DNA of 8,105 nucleotides from Pseudomonadota bacterium (GCA_021807465.1 JAKBCX010000025.1:1-8105), one strand, 5' to 3'; shown: positions 1 to 6,353, counted from the first letter of the stretch. Notes: generated from the sequence alone by a model not told the origin. Numbers and translations are program-made.

Positions 1-966
1 TTCATTCAGATCTGGTATGTTTTCGCCAGCGGCATGCAACTGCTTGGTGATTTGTGCTTGTAGCGCGTGATACCACGCTTGCACGGCTTGAGTAGGATCA
101 TCTGGTAATGGCATATCGAGCAACTGCCCGGCAATAGCGAGTTCTTTCTCGTGAACCATACCGGCCATTCCGCTATTCAGTAACTCAAGATGGCGGTACT
201 GCGCATAGATGTTTTCGGCCACGCTGAGTGATGGATCAACTGGTGCGCCAATACCTCCTGTATCTGATCCGTAACGGGAATTATAAAGAATTGGCACCGT
301 ACGTTGCAGTTGAGGATGGGTCTTCATCACATGATAGCCTTCCATGAAGGCTTCCATGGCGATTTTCCAATTGGCTGGAAGAACGGTGGCGTACCACCAT
401 TCTGCACGCAGATTATCGACACCGTGGGCTTCCAGCCGTTCCGCAACAGGGCCGATAGACTCACGAAAACTTGGTGCCGTCTCGTCGAAATTGATAAAAA
501 CGCAGCCACCCCATATTTCAGAACGGCACGTGCGCAAAGAGAGTTCACTCTGATCCAGCATTTCTTCCGCGAATAGATGCTTGCCATATACAAAGGTGCA
601 CTCGCCCTCCAAATTCCAGCGCCAGCCGTGGAAAGGACAGATAAAGCCTTTGTTTTTGCAATTTCCGTACGGACCATCTGTTAGTGGAACGCCGCGATGA
701 CGGCAATGATTGTGAAAGGCTTTGATTCCCTCCGCTGTGCGTACAATAATGATGGACTTGCCAAGAATGGTATAATCTACCCAATCCCCGATATTTGGGA
801 GTTGTTCGAGCCTGGCCGCCATTTGCCATGCGCGTGTCCACATCCGCTCTGCTTCCAGTTGGAAGAAAGATGCATCATAGTAACGTCCAGCGGGAATTTT
901 CGCCGGATTTGTAATCATTAGTGAATCTTCTACGCTATTGGGCTTTGTGTAATCCATGTCGGCCAT
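1..966 (-). CDS. Rieske non-heme iron oxygenase alpha subunit (copy 1), C-terminus cut by window edge
   Basis: The frame is open from an ATG at 966 to base 1 (322 codons, no stop), so the gene's 3' end lies outside the window. An AGGAA at 973-977, six bases before the ATG, supports this start; Met4 at 957 is a weaker alternative. The N-terminal Rieske [2Fe-2S] domain has C88-x-H90 (CRHRG) and C110-x2-H113 (CPFHGW), with 19 residues between H90 and C110. The start of the catalytic domain has NWK at 199-201 and the two iron histidines H212 and H217 in EGYHVMKTHPQL. The third ligand, an acidic residue near the C-terminus, is not in view. By family knowledge the enzyme binds O2 at a mononuclear iron fed by electrons from the Rieske cluster, and hydroxylates or demethylates a substrate. 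Glu209 sits where naphthalene dioxygenase has its bridging Asp205. It is the last visible gene of the oxygenase operon, 28 bases after the TauD-type gene. Substrate unknown. Confidence 0.93.
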   Translation of the reverse strand, partial: MADMDYTKPNSVEDSLMITNPAKIPAGRYYDASFFQLEAERMWTRAWQMAARLEQLPNIGDWVDYTILGKSIIIVRTAEGIKAFHNHCRHRGVPLTDGPYGNCKNKGFICPFHGWRWNLEGECTFVYGKHLFAEEMLDQSELSLRTCRSEIWGGCVFINFDETAPSFRESIGPVAERLEAHGVDNLRAEWWYATVLPANWKIAMEAFMEGYHVMKTHPQLQRTVPILYNSRYGSDTGGIGAPVDPSLSVAENIYAQYRHLELLNSGMAGMVHEKELAIAGQLLDMPLPDDPTQAVQAWYHALQAQITKQLHAAGENIPDLNE

Positions 967-994
967 GGTTATTTCCTTGTTGGACGTAATGCAA

Positions 995-1828
995 TTAGAT
1001 AATTGGTTCTACACCCGCGGTTTTAGTGCGGCGCAGTAGCCGGCCGCAATCCGGGTCATAGGGCATGGCGCGGTGCATGGTGCCGGTATTGTCCCACATC
1101 ACGGCATCACCAAGCTTCCATTCATGGGAGTACCGGAATGACTCGCTTGTTGCCCATTCCCGCAGGCTATTCAGCAGGGAGGCGCTTTCTGTCCAGTTCA
1201 TGCCAATTACGTGATGCGCGGTGGCACCAAGTACGAGGGACTTGCGTCCGGATTTGTGCGTCCAGACGAGCGGCAATTCGGTCTCACCGATCGCCATCAT
1301 CTCTTTCAGTTTCGTCTGGTCAGGTTCTGGATTGTAATAGAATAATGTGGTCCAGGCGGAATGCGCTACGTGTAGATGCTCGATCTGCCTTTTTGTGTCA
1401 TCATCCAAGGCTTCGTAAGCGGCATAGGTATTGCAGAATTCCGTGTTGCCACCCCATGTCGGCAGTTTTTTGCTGGAAAGTATGGCTGCCCCGATGGGGC
1501 GCTTGTTCATTGTACCGTCAATATGCCAGTAGAGCGAGCCTTTGAGATATTCTGATTTCCGGTTTACTTTACTATCTAGAGAAATATTATAAACTTCTTC
1601 GCCGTCAATTTCTGGAAGAAATTGTCCCATCATTTTGGTGAAGGCGACTTGTTCGGCATCGGTGAATTCTATTTGTGGAAATACAAGGACGCCACGCTGC
1701 TCCAGAAGATCCTGTAAATCTGCCGACAGATTACCGCACAGAAGCTCTTCCTTGGTGTTATGAATCGTGCATCCAATATTCTGCTTGATGGGAGTATGAA
1801 CCAGCCGGTTCAATTCGATGATATCCAT
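995..1828 (-). CDS. TauD/TfdA-family Fe(II)/2-oxoglutarate-dependent dioxygenase (copy 1)
   Basis: This 277-aa cytoplasmic protein is close to the usual TauD/TfdA length. The iron-binding facial triad is visible as H102-x-D104 (YWHIDGT) and distal H252 (TMHRAMPY). R263 and R267 follow H252 by 11 and 15 residues, the same spacing as H255, R266 and R270 in E. coli TauD, where the first arginine holds the 2-oxoglutarate carboxylate. T129 in GGNTEF matches the 2-oxoglutarate-binding threonine. The family couples decarboxylation of 2-oxoglutarate to hydroxylation of a substrate carbon, often beside a sulfonate, ether oxygen or carboxylate; which substrate applies here cannot be read. The start at 1828 has a strong GGAGG (1835-1839) six bases upstream. 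The stop is TAA at 995-997. It lies between two Rieske oxygenase genes (19 and 28 bases away) and is surely co-transcribed with them. It is clearly diverged from the other TauD-type protein at 5270-6250. Confidence 0.95.
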   Translation of the reverse strand: MDIIELNRLVHTPIKQNIGCTIHNTKEELLCGNLSADLQDLLEQRGVLVFPQIEFTDAEQVAFTKMMGQFLPEIDGEEVYNISLDSKVNRKSEYLKGSLYWHIDGTMNKRPIGAAILSSKKLPTWGGNTEFCNTYAAYEALDDDTKRQIEHLHVAHSAWTTLFYYNPEPDQTKLKEMMAIGETELPLVWTHKSGRKSLVLGATAHHVIGMNWTESASLLNSLREWATSESFRYSHEWKLGDAVMWDNTGTMHRAMPYDPDCGRLLRRTKTAGVEPII

Positions 1829-1847
1829 GGCTTTCCTCCAAAATTCG

Positions 1848-3218
1848 TTATGTTATCGGATAAGGTGCGCCATAGCCCATATAGCGCGCCAGGTTGCGGT
1901 GTAGGTTGGTAATTTTACGCTCTTGATGCGGGTTCGGTAGGTTTCCGCGGAACCCACGAGATTTCAGCCCTTTTTGAACTGCCGCCATGTTAGAAAAATC
2001 CTGAGCGATAACTTTTCGCCAATTTTCTTCTGTTGGCTCAGCGTAAACCCATGCAGAGATCGGCTCCTGCCCTTCTGGGAAGCGCTCTATGGCATAAGCC
2101 TCGTATATGCATTTGTCTGGGTCCGTGCCATAGGGCCGGGTGCGATAGCAAAGGGCGAATGTAGGGCCTTGTAAAATTCCCATATTCGGGAAAACATGCC
2201 AAGCTAAACCAGCCTTTGCCATCTGCTCTTCGCTTATCTCGGGCCATGGAATACCAATGGCTGCATAGTCTAATTTTGCAGATTCGAGCCAATGATGGTG
2301 AACCTCTTCAGCCGGTGTGCCCTCGGGCAGTTCGTCCGCTAGGCGCTGTGCGGCGTCCACTAAAATCTGTGTAGTGCTGGCGCCTACGGTTTCCCAAAAC
2401 TCCTTCTGCATTTGCGCGATCATCAGGCGTGCATCGCTGCCTTTGCCTGTACGGTGCACGGTTACGGTGGCTGCCGATTCCTCTTGTTTTCCGCGTGAAT
2501 CGTAACCATCATTGCCGTGCAGTCCTTGCGCAGCGCTCCAGGCGTAAAAATCGCCATATTTGGAAAGTTGAGGATGGGTGCCCGCGACATGGTATGGTTC
2601 CATAAAGGCTTCGAGCGCAACCTTCCAGTTACAATCGAATATAACCCATTGCCGGAAGCGGTATCGCATCTTCTCGAATTCGAACGGGTCAAGCAGAGTT
2701 GCGGCGGGTTCAAGATAATCACGTAACGGCTCGCAATTAGGATCCATGTTGATCCAGATCCATCCACCCCAAGTGTCGGCCTTAACTTCGGTAAGGCAGG
2801 TGCGTTGTGCCGTGAGTGCGCCTTTCCAGTCATTCTTGTCGAGGATGTTTTTTGCCTGTCCATCGAGGTCGAAGCTCCAGGCATGGAATCCGCAAACAAA
2901 ACGAGGGGCCTTTCCATGGGCGCCATTGCCGCCCTTTGGAGTATCGACCAGTTTGCGGCCGCGATGCGGGCATACATTGTGATATGCCTTTATACTCTCA
3001 GGCCCGGCACGCACGATAAGGATGGAATCGTTGCCAATATCATAGGTTATGTAGTTTCCAATTTCAGGAATTTCCTCTATCCGGCCTGCATGTTGCCATA
3101 TCTTGGCCCATAGCCTATCTCCCTCGGCTTCCGCATATTCGCGTGAGATATACGCGCCGGCGGGAAACGTCATAGGCTCCGAGAGATCGTTCGGGATGAT
3201 GTTCTCAATCTTGTTCAT
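1848..3218 (-). CDS. Rieske non-heme iron oxygenase alpha subunit (copy 2, complete)
   Basis: This is a complete 456-aa oxygenase alpha subunit. The Rieske centre is C83-x-H85 (CPHRG) and C109-x2-H112 (CGFHAW). The loop between H85 and C109 is 23 residues, longer than the 15-18 common in the family, and the usual CPYHGW is altered to CGFHAW. The catalytic domain has NWK at 197-199, E203, E207, and the iron histidines H210 and H215 in EPYHVAGTHPQL. D407 in AQDFSNMAAVQ is the probable third iron ligand, and HVFPN at 341-345 is typical of the family. Glu207 takes the place of the Asp that bridges Rieske and mononuclear iron sites in naphthalene dioxygenase; a Glu is known there in carnitine monooxygenase CntA. 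Electrons must come from a reductase or ferredoxin not seen here. The gene starts 7 bases after the Baeyer-Villiger gene stops, with a modest GTGAGG ribosome site, suggesting translational coupling. It is related to copy 1 but diverged. Substrate unknown. Confidence 0.95.
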   Translation of the reverse strand: MNKIENIIPNDLSEPMTFPAGAYISREYAEAEGDRLWAKIWQHAGRIEEIPEIGNYITYDIGNDSILIVRAGPESIKAYHNVCPHRGRKLVDTPKGGNGAHGKAPRFVCGFHAWSFDLDGQAKNILDKNDWKGALTAQRTCLTEVKADTWGGWIWINMDPNCEPLRDYLEPAATLLDPFEFEKMRYRFRQWVIFDCNWKVALEAFMEPYHVAGTHPQLSKYGDFYAWSAAQGLHGNDGYDSRGKQEESAATVTVHRTGKGSDARLMIAQMQKEFWETVGASTTQILVDAAQRLADELPEGTPAEEVHHHWLESAKLDYAAIGIPWPEISEEQMAKAGLAWHVFPNMGILQGPTFALCYRTRPYGTDPDKCIYEAYAIERFPEGQEPISAWVYAEPTEENWRKVIAQDFSNMAAVQKGLKSRGFRGNLPNPHQERKITNLHRNLARYMGYGAPYPIT

Positions 3219-3225
3219 GCGTGCC

Positions 3226-5082
3226 TCACACCATCTCGGGCGCCGCTGCGCTTTGTGTGCTCAATAGCAATCCTTCAAGATCGCCTTTTCCACGCCAATC
3301 TTCTAAAAGTGCCTCGAAGGCATAGAATCCTGGCCCGTAAGGCTCGCCGAGATACCAGCGGAGTTTCTCCTCGCCTTCGTTGTTGAAATAGCCTGGGGTG
3401 CATTCGCGTGCGAAGCACGATGTATCTACGGCTGTATTCCGGATTGTGTTTACCCATGCTTCCTGCGCCTCCAGGCTTGGCTCTACCCGGGTTACGGCGC
3501 GGCGCAGCGCTTCGCTCACGATATAGCCGATATGTTTGCCTTGGCTGACAAATGTAACGCTATTCGTGGCATTTAGTCCGGCCTGGGTGAAGCCGGTGAA
3601 GAACTGATTGGGGAAGCCGTGCGTCATCATGCCGTGGAGTGTTTTGTAGCCATCTTCCCAATGGTCGTAGATGGAGAGGCCGTTGCTGCCTTCGATGGTC
3701 TTAATGCCCCAACGCTTTTTCAAATCGCTGGTCATTTCAAAGCCGCTGGCGAGAATCAAGCAGTCGATTTCGTATTCTGTTCCGGCATGGGCGAAGCCAT
3801 TCTCTGTCAACCTCTCTACGCCGCGTGTTTCGGAAACGTCGATGAGTTTTACGTTCGGGCGATTGAACGTCTCGTAGTATTCATCGTTGGAGCATGGGCG
3901 CTTGCACAGAAATCGGTACCATGGCTTTAGTACATCTGCCGTATTTTTGTCATGCACAATTTCATCCACGCGGTTACGTAGCCGCTCCATTACGCGGTAA
4001 TCCATAACCTCGCGGCGCATCATGTAGTCGCTGGGCGTTAGTTCTGGCCAGCCCTCGGCTTCCAGCTCAGCATTGAGGTTGCGGTTAATCTCCGTCCAAA
4101 TGTCGCAAATTAAATCTGGCTCTCCTTTACCGAATCTTTCCATCGCGCCATGATGAAAATTCTCTTGCCGCGCTTTTTGCCAGCCAGGCTTCAGTGTTTT
4201 TACCCATTCCGGGTCTGTGGGAAGATTGTTGCGTTCATCGACGCTGGACGGCGTACGTTGAAGAACATAGGTTTGCTGCGCATATTTTCCGAGATATGGT
4301 ATAACTTGGACCGCTGTGGCGCCGGTGCCGAGAATGGCAACGCGCTTGTCCGCAAGTTTATCTAGCACCGGTATCCGGCCAGATCCGCCAGTATAGCTGT
4401 AATCCCAGCGTGCGGTGTGGAAAATTTTTCCTTTGAAATCGGCGATACCGGGTATGGACGGAAGTTTTGGCTTGTTCAAAGGCCCACCTGCCATAACAAC
4501 GAATCTTGCCTTGATTTCATCGCCCCGATTTGTAGCGATATGCCAGCGATGTGCAGATTCATCCCAGCGTAGCGACGTCACCAGCGTGTGGAATATGGCG
4601 TTTGGATAAAGATCATAATGATGCGCGATACGCACCGCATGTTGGTATATGTCCCATCCATCTTCGAATTTCTGTTTCGGCATGAAGCCGGTTTCTTCAA
4701 GAAGTGGCAGATAACAATATGCGTCGTTATCGCATTGGATACCCGGATACCGGTTCCAGTACCAGCAGCCGCCCCAATCGCCTGCCCAGTCTATGGTACG
4801 GAAATTCTTGACCCCCGCTTCCTTCAACTGGATTGCCGCCATCATACCACAAAATCCGGCACCGAGTATTGCGGCGTCAATCTCTATATGCTGAGCTGGA
4901 CGGGCACGAACGGGCATGTGAGGATCTGCTTCGTATGCCTCCGAAAACTTTCCCGATGGCTCGAAATATTGCGATTGTCCTTCAGGGTGTAAGCGTTTCT
5001 CACGTTCCTGCCGGTAGTGTTCGCGAATCGCGGAAATATCAAGTGTGGCGGCGGGCGGCAACTTTGTTGGATGGCACGTCAT
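3226..5082 (-). CDS. Type I Baeyer-Villiger flavin monooxygenase (FAD/NADPH)
   Basis: The 618-aa protein has the full type I Baeyer-Villiger set. The FAD Rossmann motif is GAGFCG at 74-79, followed by GGCWYWNRYPG at 104-114. The family fingerprint FxGxxxHTxxW[PD] is FKGKIFHTARWD at 216-227. The NADPH Rossmann motif is GTGATA at 252-257. K394-R395 in CKRP probably includes the active-site arginine equivalent to R337 of phenylacetone monooxygenase. The first ~65 residues are an extension before the FAD domain; the total is longer than the ~540 aa of phenylacetone monooxygenase and nearer the larger cyclic-ketone enzymes. The fingerprint with Asp after Trp argues against an ordinary N-hydroxylating or class B flavin monooxygenase. 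The reaction is insertion of one O atom from O2 beside a carbonyl, giving an ester or lactone, using NADPH. It is the first gene of the operon. AGGAG (5089-5093), six bases before ATG 5082, sets the start. No hydrolase for the ester is in the window. Substrate unknown. Confidence 0.95.
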   Translation of the reverse strand: MTCHPTKLPPAATLDISAIREHYRQEREKRLHPEGQSQYFEPSGKFSEAYEADPHMPVRARPAQHIEIDAAILGAGFCGMMAAIQLKEAGVKNFRTIDWAGDWGGCWYWNRYPGIQCDNDAYCYLPLLEETGFMPKQKFEDGWDIYQHAVRIAHHYDLYPNAIFHTLVTSLRWDESAHRWHIATNRGDEIKARFVVMAGGPLNKPKLPSIPGIADFKGKIFHTARWDYSYTGGSGRIPVLDKLADKRVAILGTGATAVQVIPYLGKYAQQTYVLQRTPSSVDERNNLPTDPEWVKTLKPGWQKARQENFHHGAMERFGKGEPDLICDIWTEINRNLNAELEAEGWPELTPSDYMMRREVMDYRVMERLRNRVDEIVHDKNTADVLKPWYRFLCKRPCSNDEYYETFNRPNVKLIDVSETRGVERLTENGFAHAGTEYEIDCLILASGFEMTSDLKKRWGIKTIEGSNGLSIYDHWEDGYKTLHGMMTHGFPNQFFTGFTQAGLNATNSVTFVSQGKHIGYIVSEALRRAVTRVEPSLEAQEAWVNTIRNTAVDTSCFARECTPGYFNNEGEEKLRWYLGEPYGPGFYAFEALLEDWRGKGDLEGLLLSTQSAAAPEMV

Positions 5083-5097
5083 TCTTGGCTCCTCACA

Positions 5098-5118
5098 CCA
5101 CCTATTCTTGCAAGGTGG
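5098..5118 (-). other. Small leader hairpin before the oxygenase operon
   Basis: A perfect 6-bp inverted repeat, CCACCT (5098-5103) and AGGTGG (5113-5118), encloses a 9-base loop. It lies in the predicted 5' leader, with its base 4 bases from the AGGAG ribosome site of the Baeyer-Villiger gene. It could affect translation or mRNA stability. It is short enough to arise by chance. Confidence 0.3.
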
Positions 5119-5153
5119 CCACAGAACATTGTAGTTGACGGTTTTTACGACGC

Positions 5154-5183
5154 ATTAGCAGGATGCTCTTTGACCTATGTCAA
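5154..5183 (-). promoter_or_regulatory. Predicted promoter of the oxygenase operon
   Basis: On the minus strand a perfect -35 hexamer TTGACA (5183-5178) is followed after 18 bases by GCTAAT (5159-5154), which matches TATAAT at four of six positions. This puts the transcript start near 5146 and gives a leader of about 64 bases before ATG 5082. The -35 box is embedded in the palindrome at 5170-5183, so a protein bound there would directly meet RNA polymerase. TAAAAA at 5142-5147 is an alternative -10 if the palindrome is an activator site centred near -41.5. Confidence 0.55.
5170..5183. promoter_or_regulatory. Palindromic operator-like box, TTGAC-N4-GTCAA
   Basis: TTGACCTATGTCAA is a perfect 5-bp inverted repeat with a 4-base centre. 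Its pattern matches the TTGA-N6-TCAA half-site layout bound by CRP/FNR-superfamily regulators (FNR, Anr, FixK, DNR). It ends 87 bases before the start codon of the Baeyer-Villiger gene. A near copy (12 of 14 bases the same) sits 86 bases before the separate TauD-type gene, at 6337-6350. The repetition at both promoters makes a real binding site likely. Which regulator binds is inference. Confidence 0.6.
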
Positions 5184-5214
5184 AATCGGCTCTTGATGAT
5201 TCTGAATATGATAC

Positions 5215-5248
5215 AAAAAATGCGGCCCTTTGTGGGGCCGCATTTTTT
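5215..5248 (-). terminator. Strong intrinsic terminator after the TauD-type gene
   Basis: The stem TGCGGCCC (5221-5228) pairs with GGGCCGCA (5235-5242) around a 6-base loop, and A6 and T6 tracts flank it to make a 14-bp fully complementary hairpin. On the minus strand it ends in a T run, 22 bases past the TAA-side end of the gene at 5270-6250, so it ends that transcript before the operon promoter begins. The T7 tract on the plus strand (5243-5249) means it could work in both directions. Confidence 0.92.
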
Positions 5249-5269
5249 TGCTTAGTTAGAAACAAATAT

Positions 5270-6250
5270 CTATATCGCGATTTCGCGGTTCACTTCACCA
5301 ATCTTCTTGCCACCTTCAAAGTAACCTAAGCCGTAGTCTCCTTCGATGGTGGTACGCTGCGTGCGGCGCTCATACATGGGGTTGCATCCTTCAACCGCGT
5401 GCAGAACGCGCCAATTATCCCAAATCAGCATGTCTGTTGGCTTCCAGTCATGCCAGTAGGCCTTGGCATCGCATTTGCGGATGACTTCCTGCATCACCTC
5501 TTCGCATAAAGCATTGCCCTCCGCGTCCTCGTGGTTCTCAATTCCCACACACATCCAGGGGCCTACATGCATCACCTTCTGCCCGTCTTTGCGTGTCCAC
5601 ACCATCGGGTGAATGGCACGGGGAAAGGTGCGCGCTTCTTCGGCGGTTTTCAATAGTGCAGGTGTATCGCCAAATGTTTTGAAGTTCCGGCCAAATGGCT
5701 GTTTGCTCAGCCGCACATCTAGCGTGTAAATGGCGTTCAGATGCTCGATTTTGGCCCGCAATGCGGGATCGAAATCCTTGTAGAGCTGTATGCCATCGGC
5801 AAACCCGGTGCGGCCGCCTTCGCCAGTTGGCGCGTTAATTACGGCGCGCAAAATGCCGGCGCGGTTCAGTTTGTCGTTATAGGCATGATCGAAATGCCAA
5901 GGAGCGTGGCGGGCCACGATTTTGCCATTCATTTCTATCAGGCCCGACTTATCTTTTTCAGGATCTTGCGGCATCGAATGCATGTCGATCACACCCGGCA
6001 TCATTTCCTCGTCCACACGCGGCGTTGAAGCGGTTGGATGTTTTTTGAGCGGGCCAAACACGTTGGAAAGCGTAACCTGCATCTTTTGCGACGGCTCGAC
6101 GCCGGAAAAGACGATCATGCCGCGATCCTCAAAAATCTCGTTGAGCTGCCCGCGAATGCGCGGATCAGCCAGTGTCTCAAACGTCACGCCTTCGACGATT
6201 GCACCGAAGCTGAGATCGCTGCGGAGATCACGAACCTTGATGTCACCCAT
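5270..6250 (-). CDS. TauD/TfdA-family Fe(II)/2-oxoglutarate-dependent dioxygenase (copy 2)
   Basis: This 326-aa cytoplasmic protein carries all family ligands. Iron binds H119-x-D121 (WHFDHAY) and H284 (VLHAVEG). R295 and R299 follow H284 by 11 and 15 residues, as in TauD, and T148 in GGRTGF fits the 2-oxoglutarate-binding threonine. WDNWRVLHAVEG and the following RRTQRTTIEGD are the classic C-terminal family block. It is about 50 residues longer than the 277-aa copy, partly because of a longer segment before the HxD motif, and the two share little beyond motifs. It hydroxylates an unknown substrate with O2 and 2-oxoglutarate. ATG 6250 follows a G-rich AGGGGGGAAG ribosome site. The gene is its own transcription unit: an operator-like box and leader hairpin upstream, a strong terminator downstream. 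The shared box links it to the oxygenase operon, so it probably works in the same pathway. Confidence 0.95.
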   Translation of the reverse strand: MGDIKVRDLRSDLSFGAIVEGVTFETLADPRIRGQLNEIFEDRGMIVFSGVEPSQKMQVTLSNVFGPLKKHPTASTPRVDEEMMPGVIDMHSMPQDPEKDKSGLIEMNGKIVARHAPWHFDHAYNDKLNRAGILRAVINAPTGEGGRTGFADGIQLYKDFDPALRAKIEHLNAIYTLDVRLSKQPFGRNFKTFGDTPALLKTAEEARTFPRAIHPMVWTRKDGQKVMHVGPWMCVGIENHEDAEGNALCEEVMQEVIRKCDAKAYWHDWKPTDMLIWDNWRVLHAVEGCNPMYERRTQRTTIEGDYGLGYFEGGKKIGEVNREIAI

Positions 6251-6268
6251 TTGCTTCCCCCCTATGTG

Positions 6269-6305
6269 ATGAAGGCTTTGGCACCGTGGGCGGCAAAGCC
6301 TTCAT
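6269..6305 (-). other. 12-bp leader hairpin before TauD-type gene
   Basis: ATGAAGGCTTTG (6269-6280) is perfectly complementary to CAAAGCCTTCAT (6294-6305), with a 13-base loop. There is no T run after it on the minus strand, so it does not look like a terminator for the upstream DJ-1-type gene. It lies in the predicted 5' leader, 18 bases before ATG 6250 and just ahead of the G-rich ribosome site. It may protect the transcript or influence initiation. A 12-bp perfect stem in a 103-base gap is unlikely to be chance. A protein-binding inverted repeat is an alternative. Confidence 0.6.
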
Positions 6306-6336
6306 GGGGTGCTAACACAGGGGTCAGCAAGGGGCG

Positions 6337-6350
6337 TTGATGTATGTCAA
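6337..6350. promoter_or_regulatory. Palindromic operator-like box, TTGAT-N4-GTCAA
   Basis: TTGATGTATGTCAA matches the box at 5170-5183 in 12 of 14 bases, and AAAT follows both copies. The half sites TTGA and TCAA are 6 bases apart, as in CRP/FNR-superfamily sites. Read on the minus strand it contains TTGACA (6350-6345). No good -10 lies 17 or 18 bases beyond; the nearest candidate, TGTTAG (6312-6317), fits better with an activator-dependent promoter. The box begins 3 bases past the stop codon of the DJ-1-type gene and ends 86 bases before ATG 6250. Confidence 0.55.
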
Positions 6351-6353
6351 AAT

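Noticed and set aside
337..353. Inverted repeat AGCCTTC-CAT-GAAGGCT
   Set aside because: It lies in the codons for the conserved EAFMEGYH iron-site motif of the partial Rieske gene, so protein constraint explains it, and no gene ends there.
1138..1545. Plus-strand open frame of 135 codons inside the 277-aa TauD-type gene
   Set aside because: It is antisense to a gene with all catalytic motifs, has no recognisable domain, and its composition is that of a shadow frame.
2462..2977. Minus-strand open frame of 171 codons in another frame of the complete Rieske gene
   Set aside because: It overlaps the Rieske and iron-binding coding region, which explains the sequence; no motif or ribosome site supports it.
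4588..4992. Plus-strand open frame of 134 codons opposite the Baeyer-Villiger gene
   Set aside because: It is antisense to the FAD-binding region with its clear motifs; its translation resembles no known protein.
3219..5100. Shared 10-mer TGGTGTGAGG before the Baeyer-Villiger and the complete Rieske start codons
   Set aside because: One copy includes the last codons of the upstream gene and both include the ribosome site, so chance plus ribosome-site constraint is enough.
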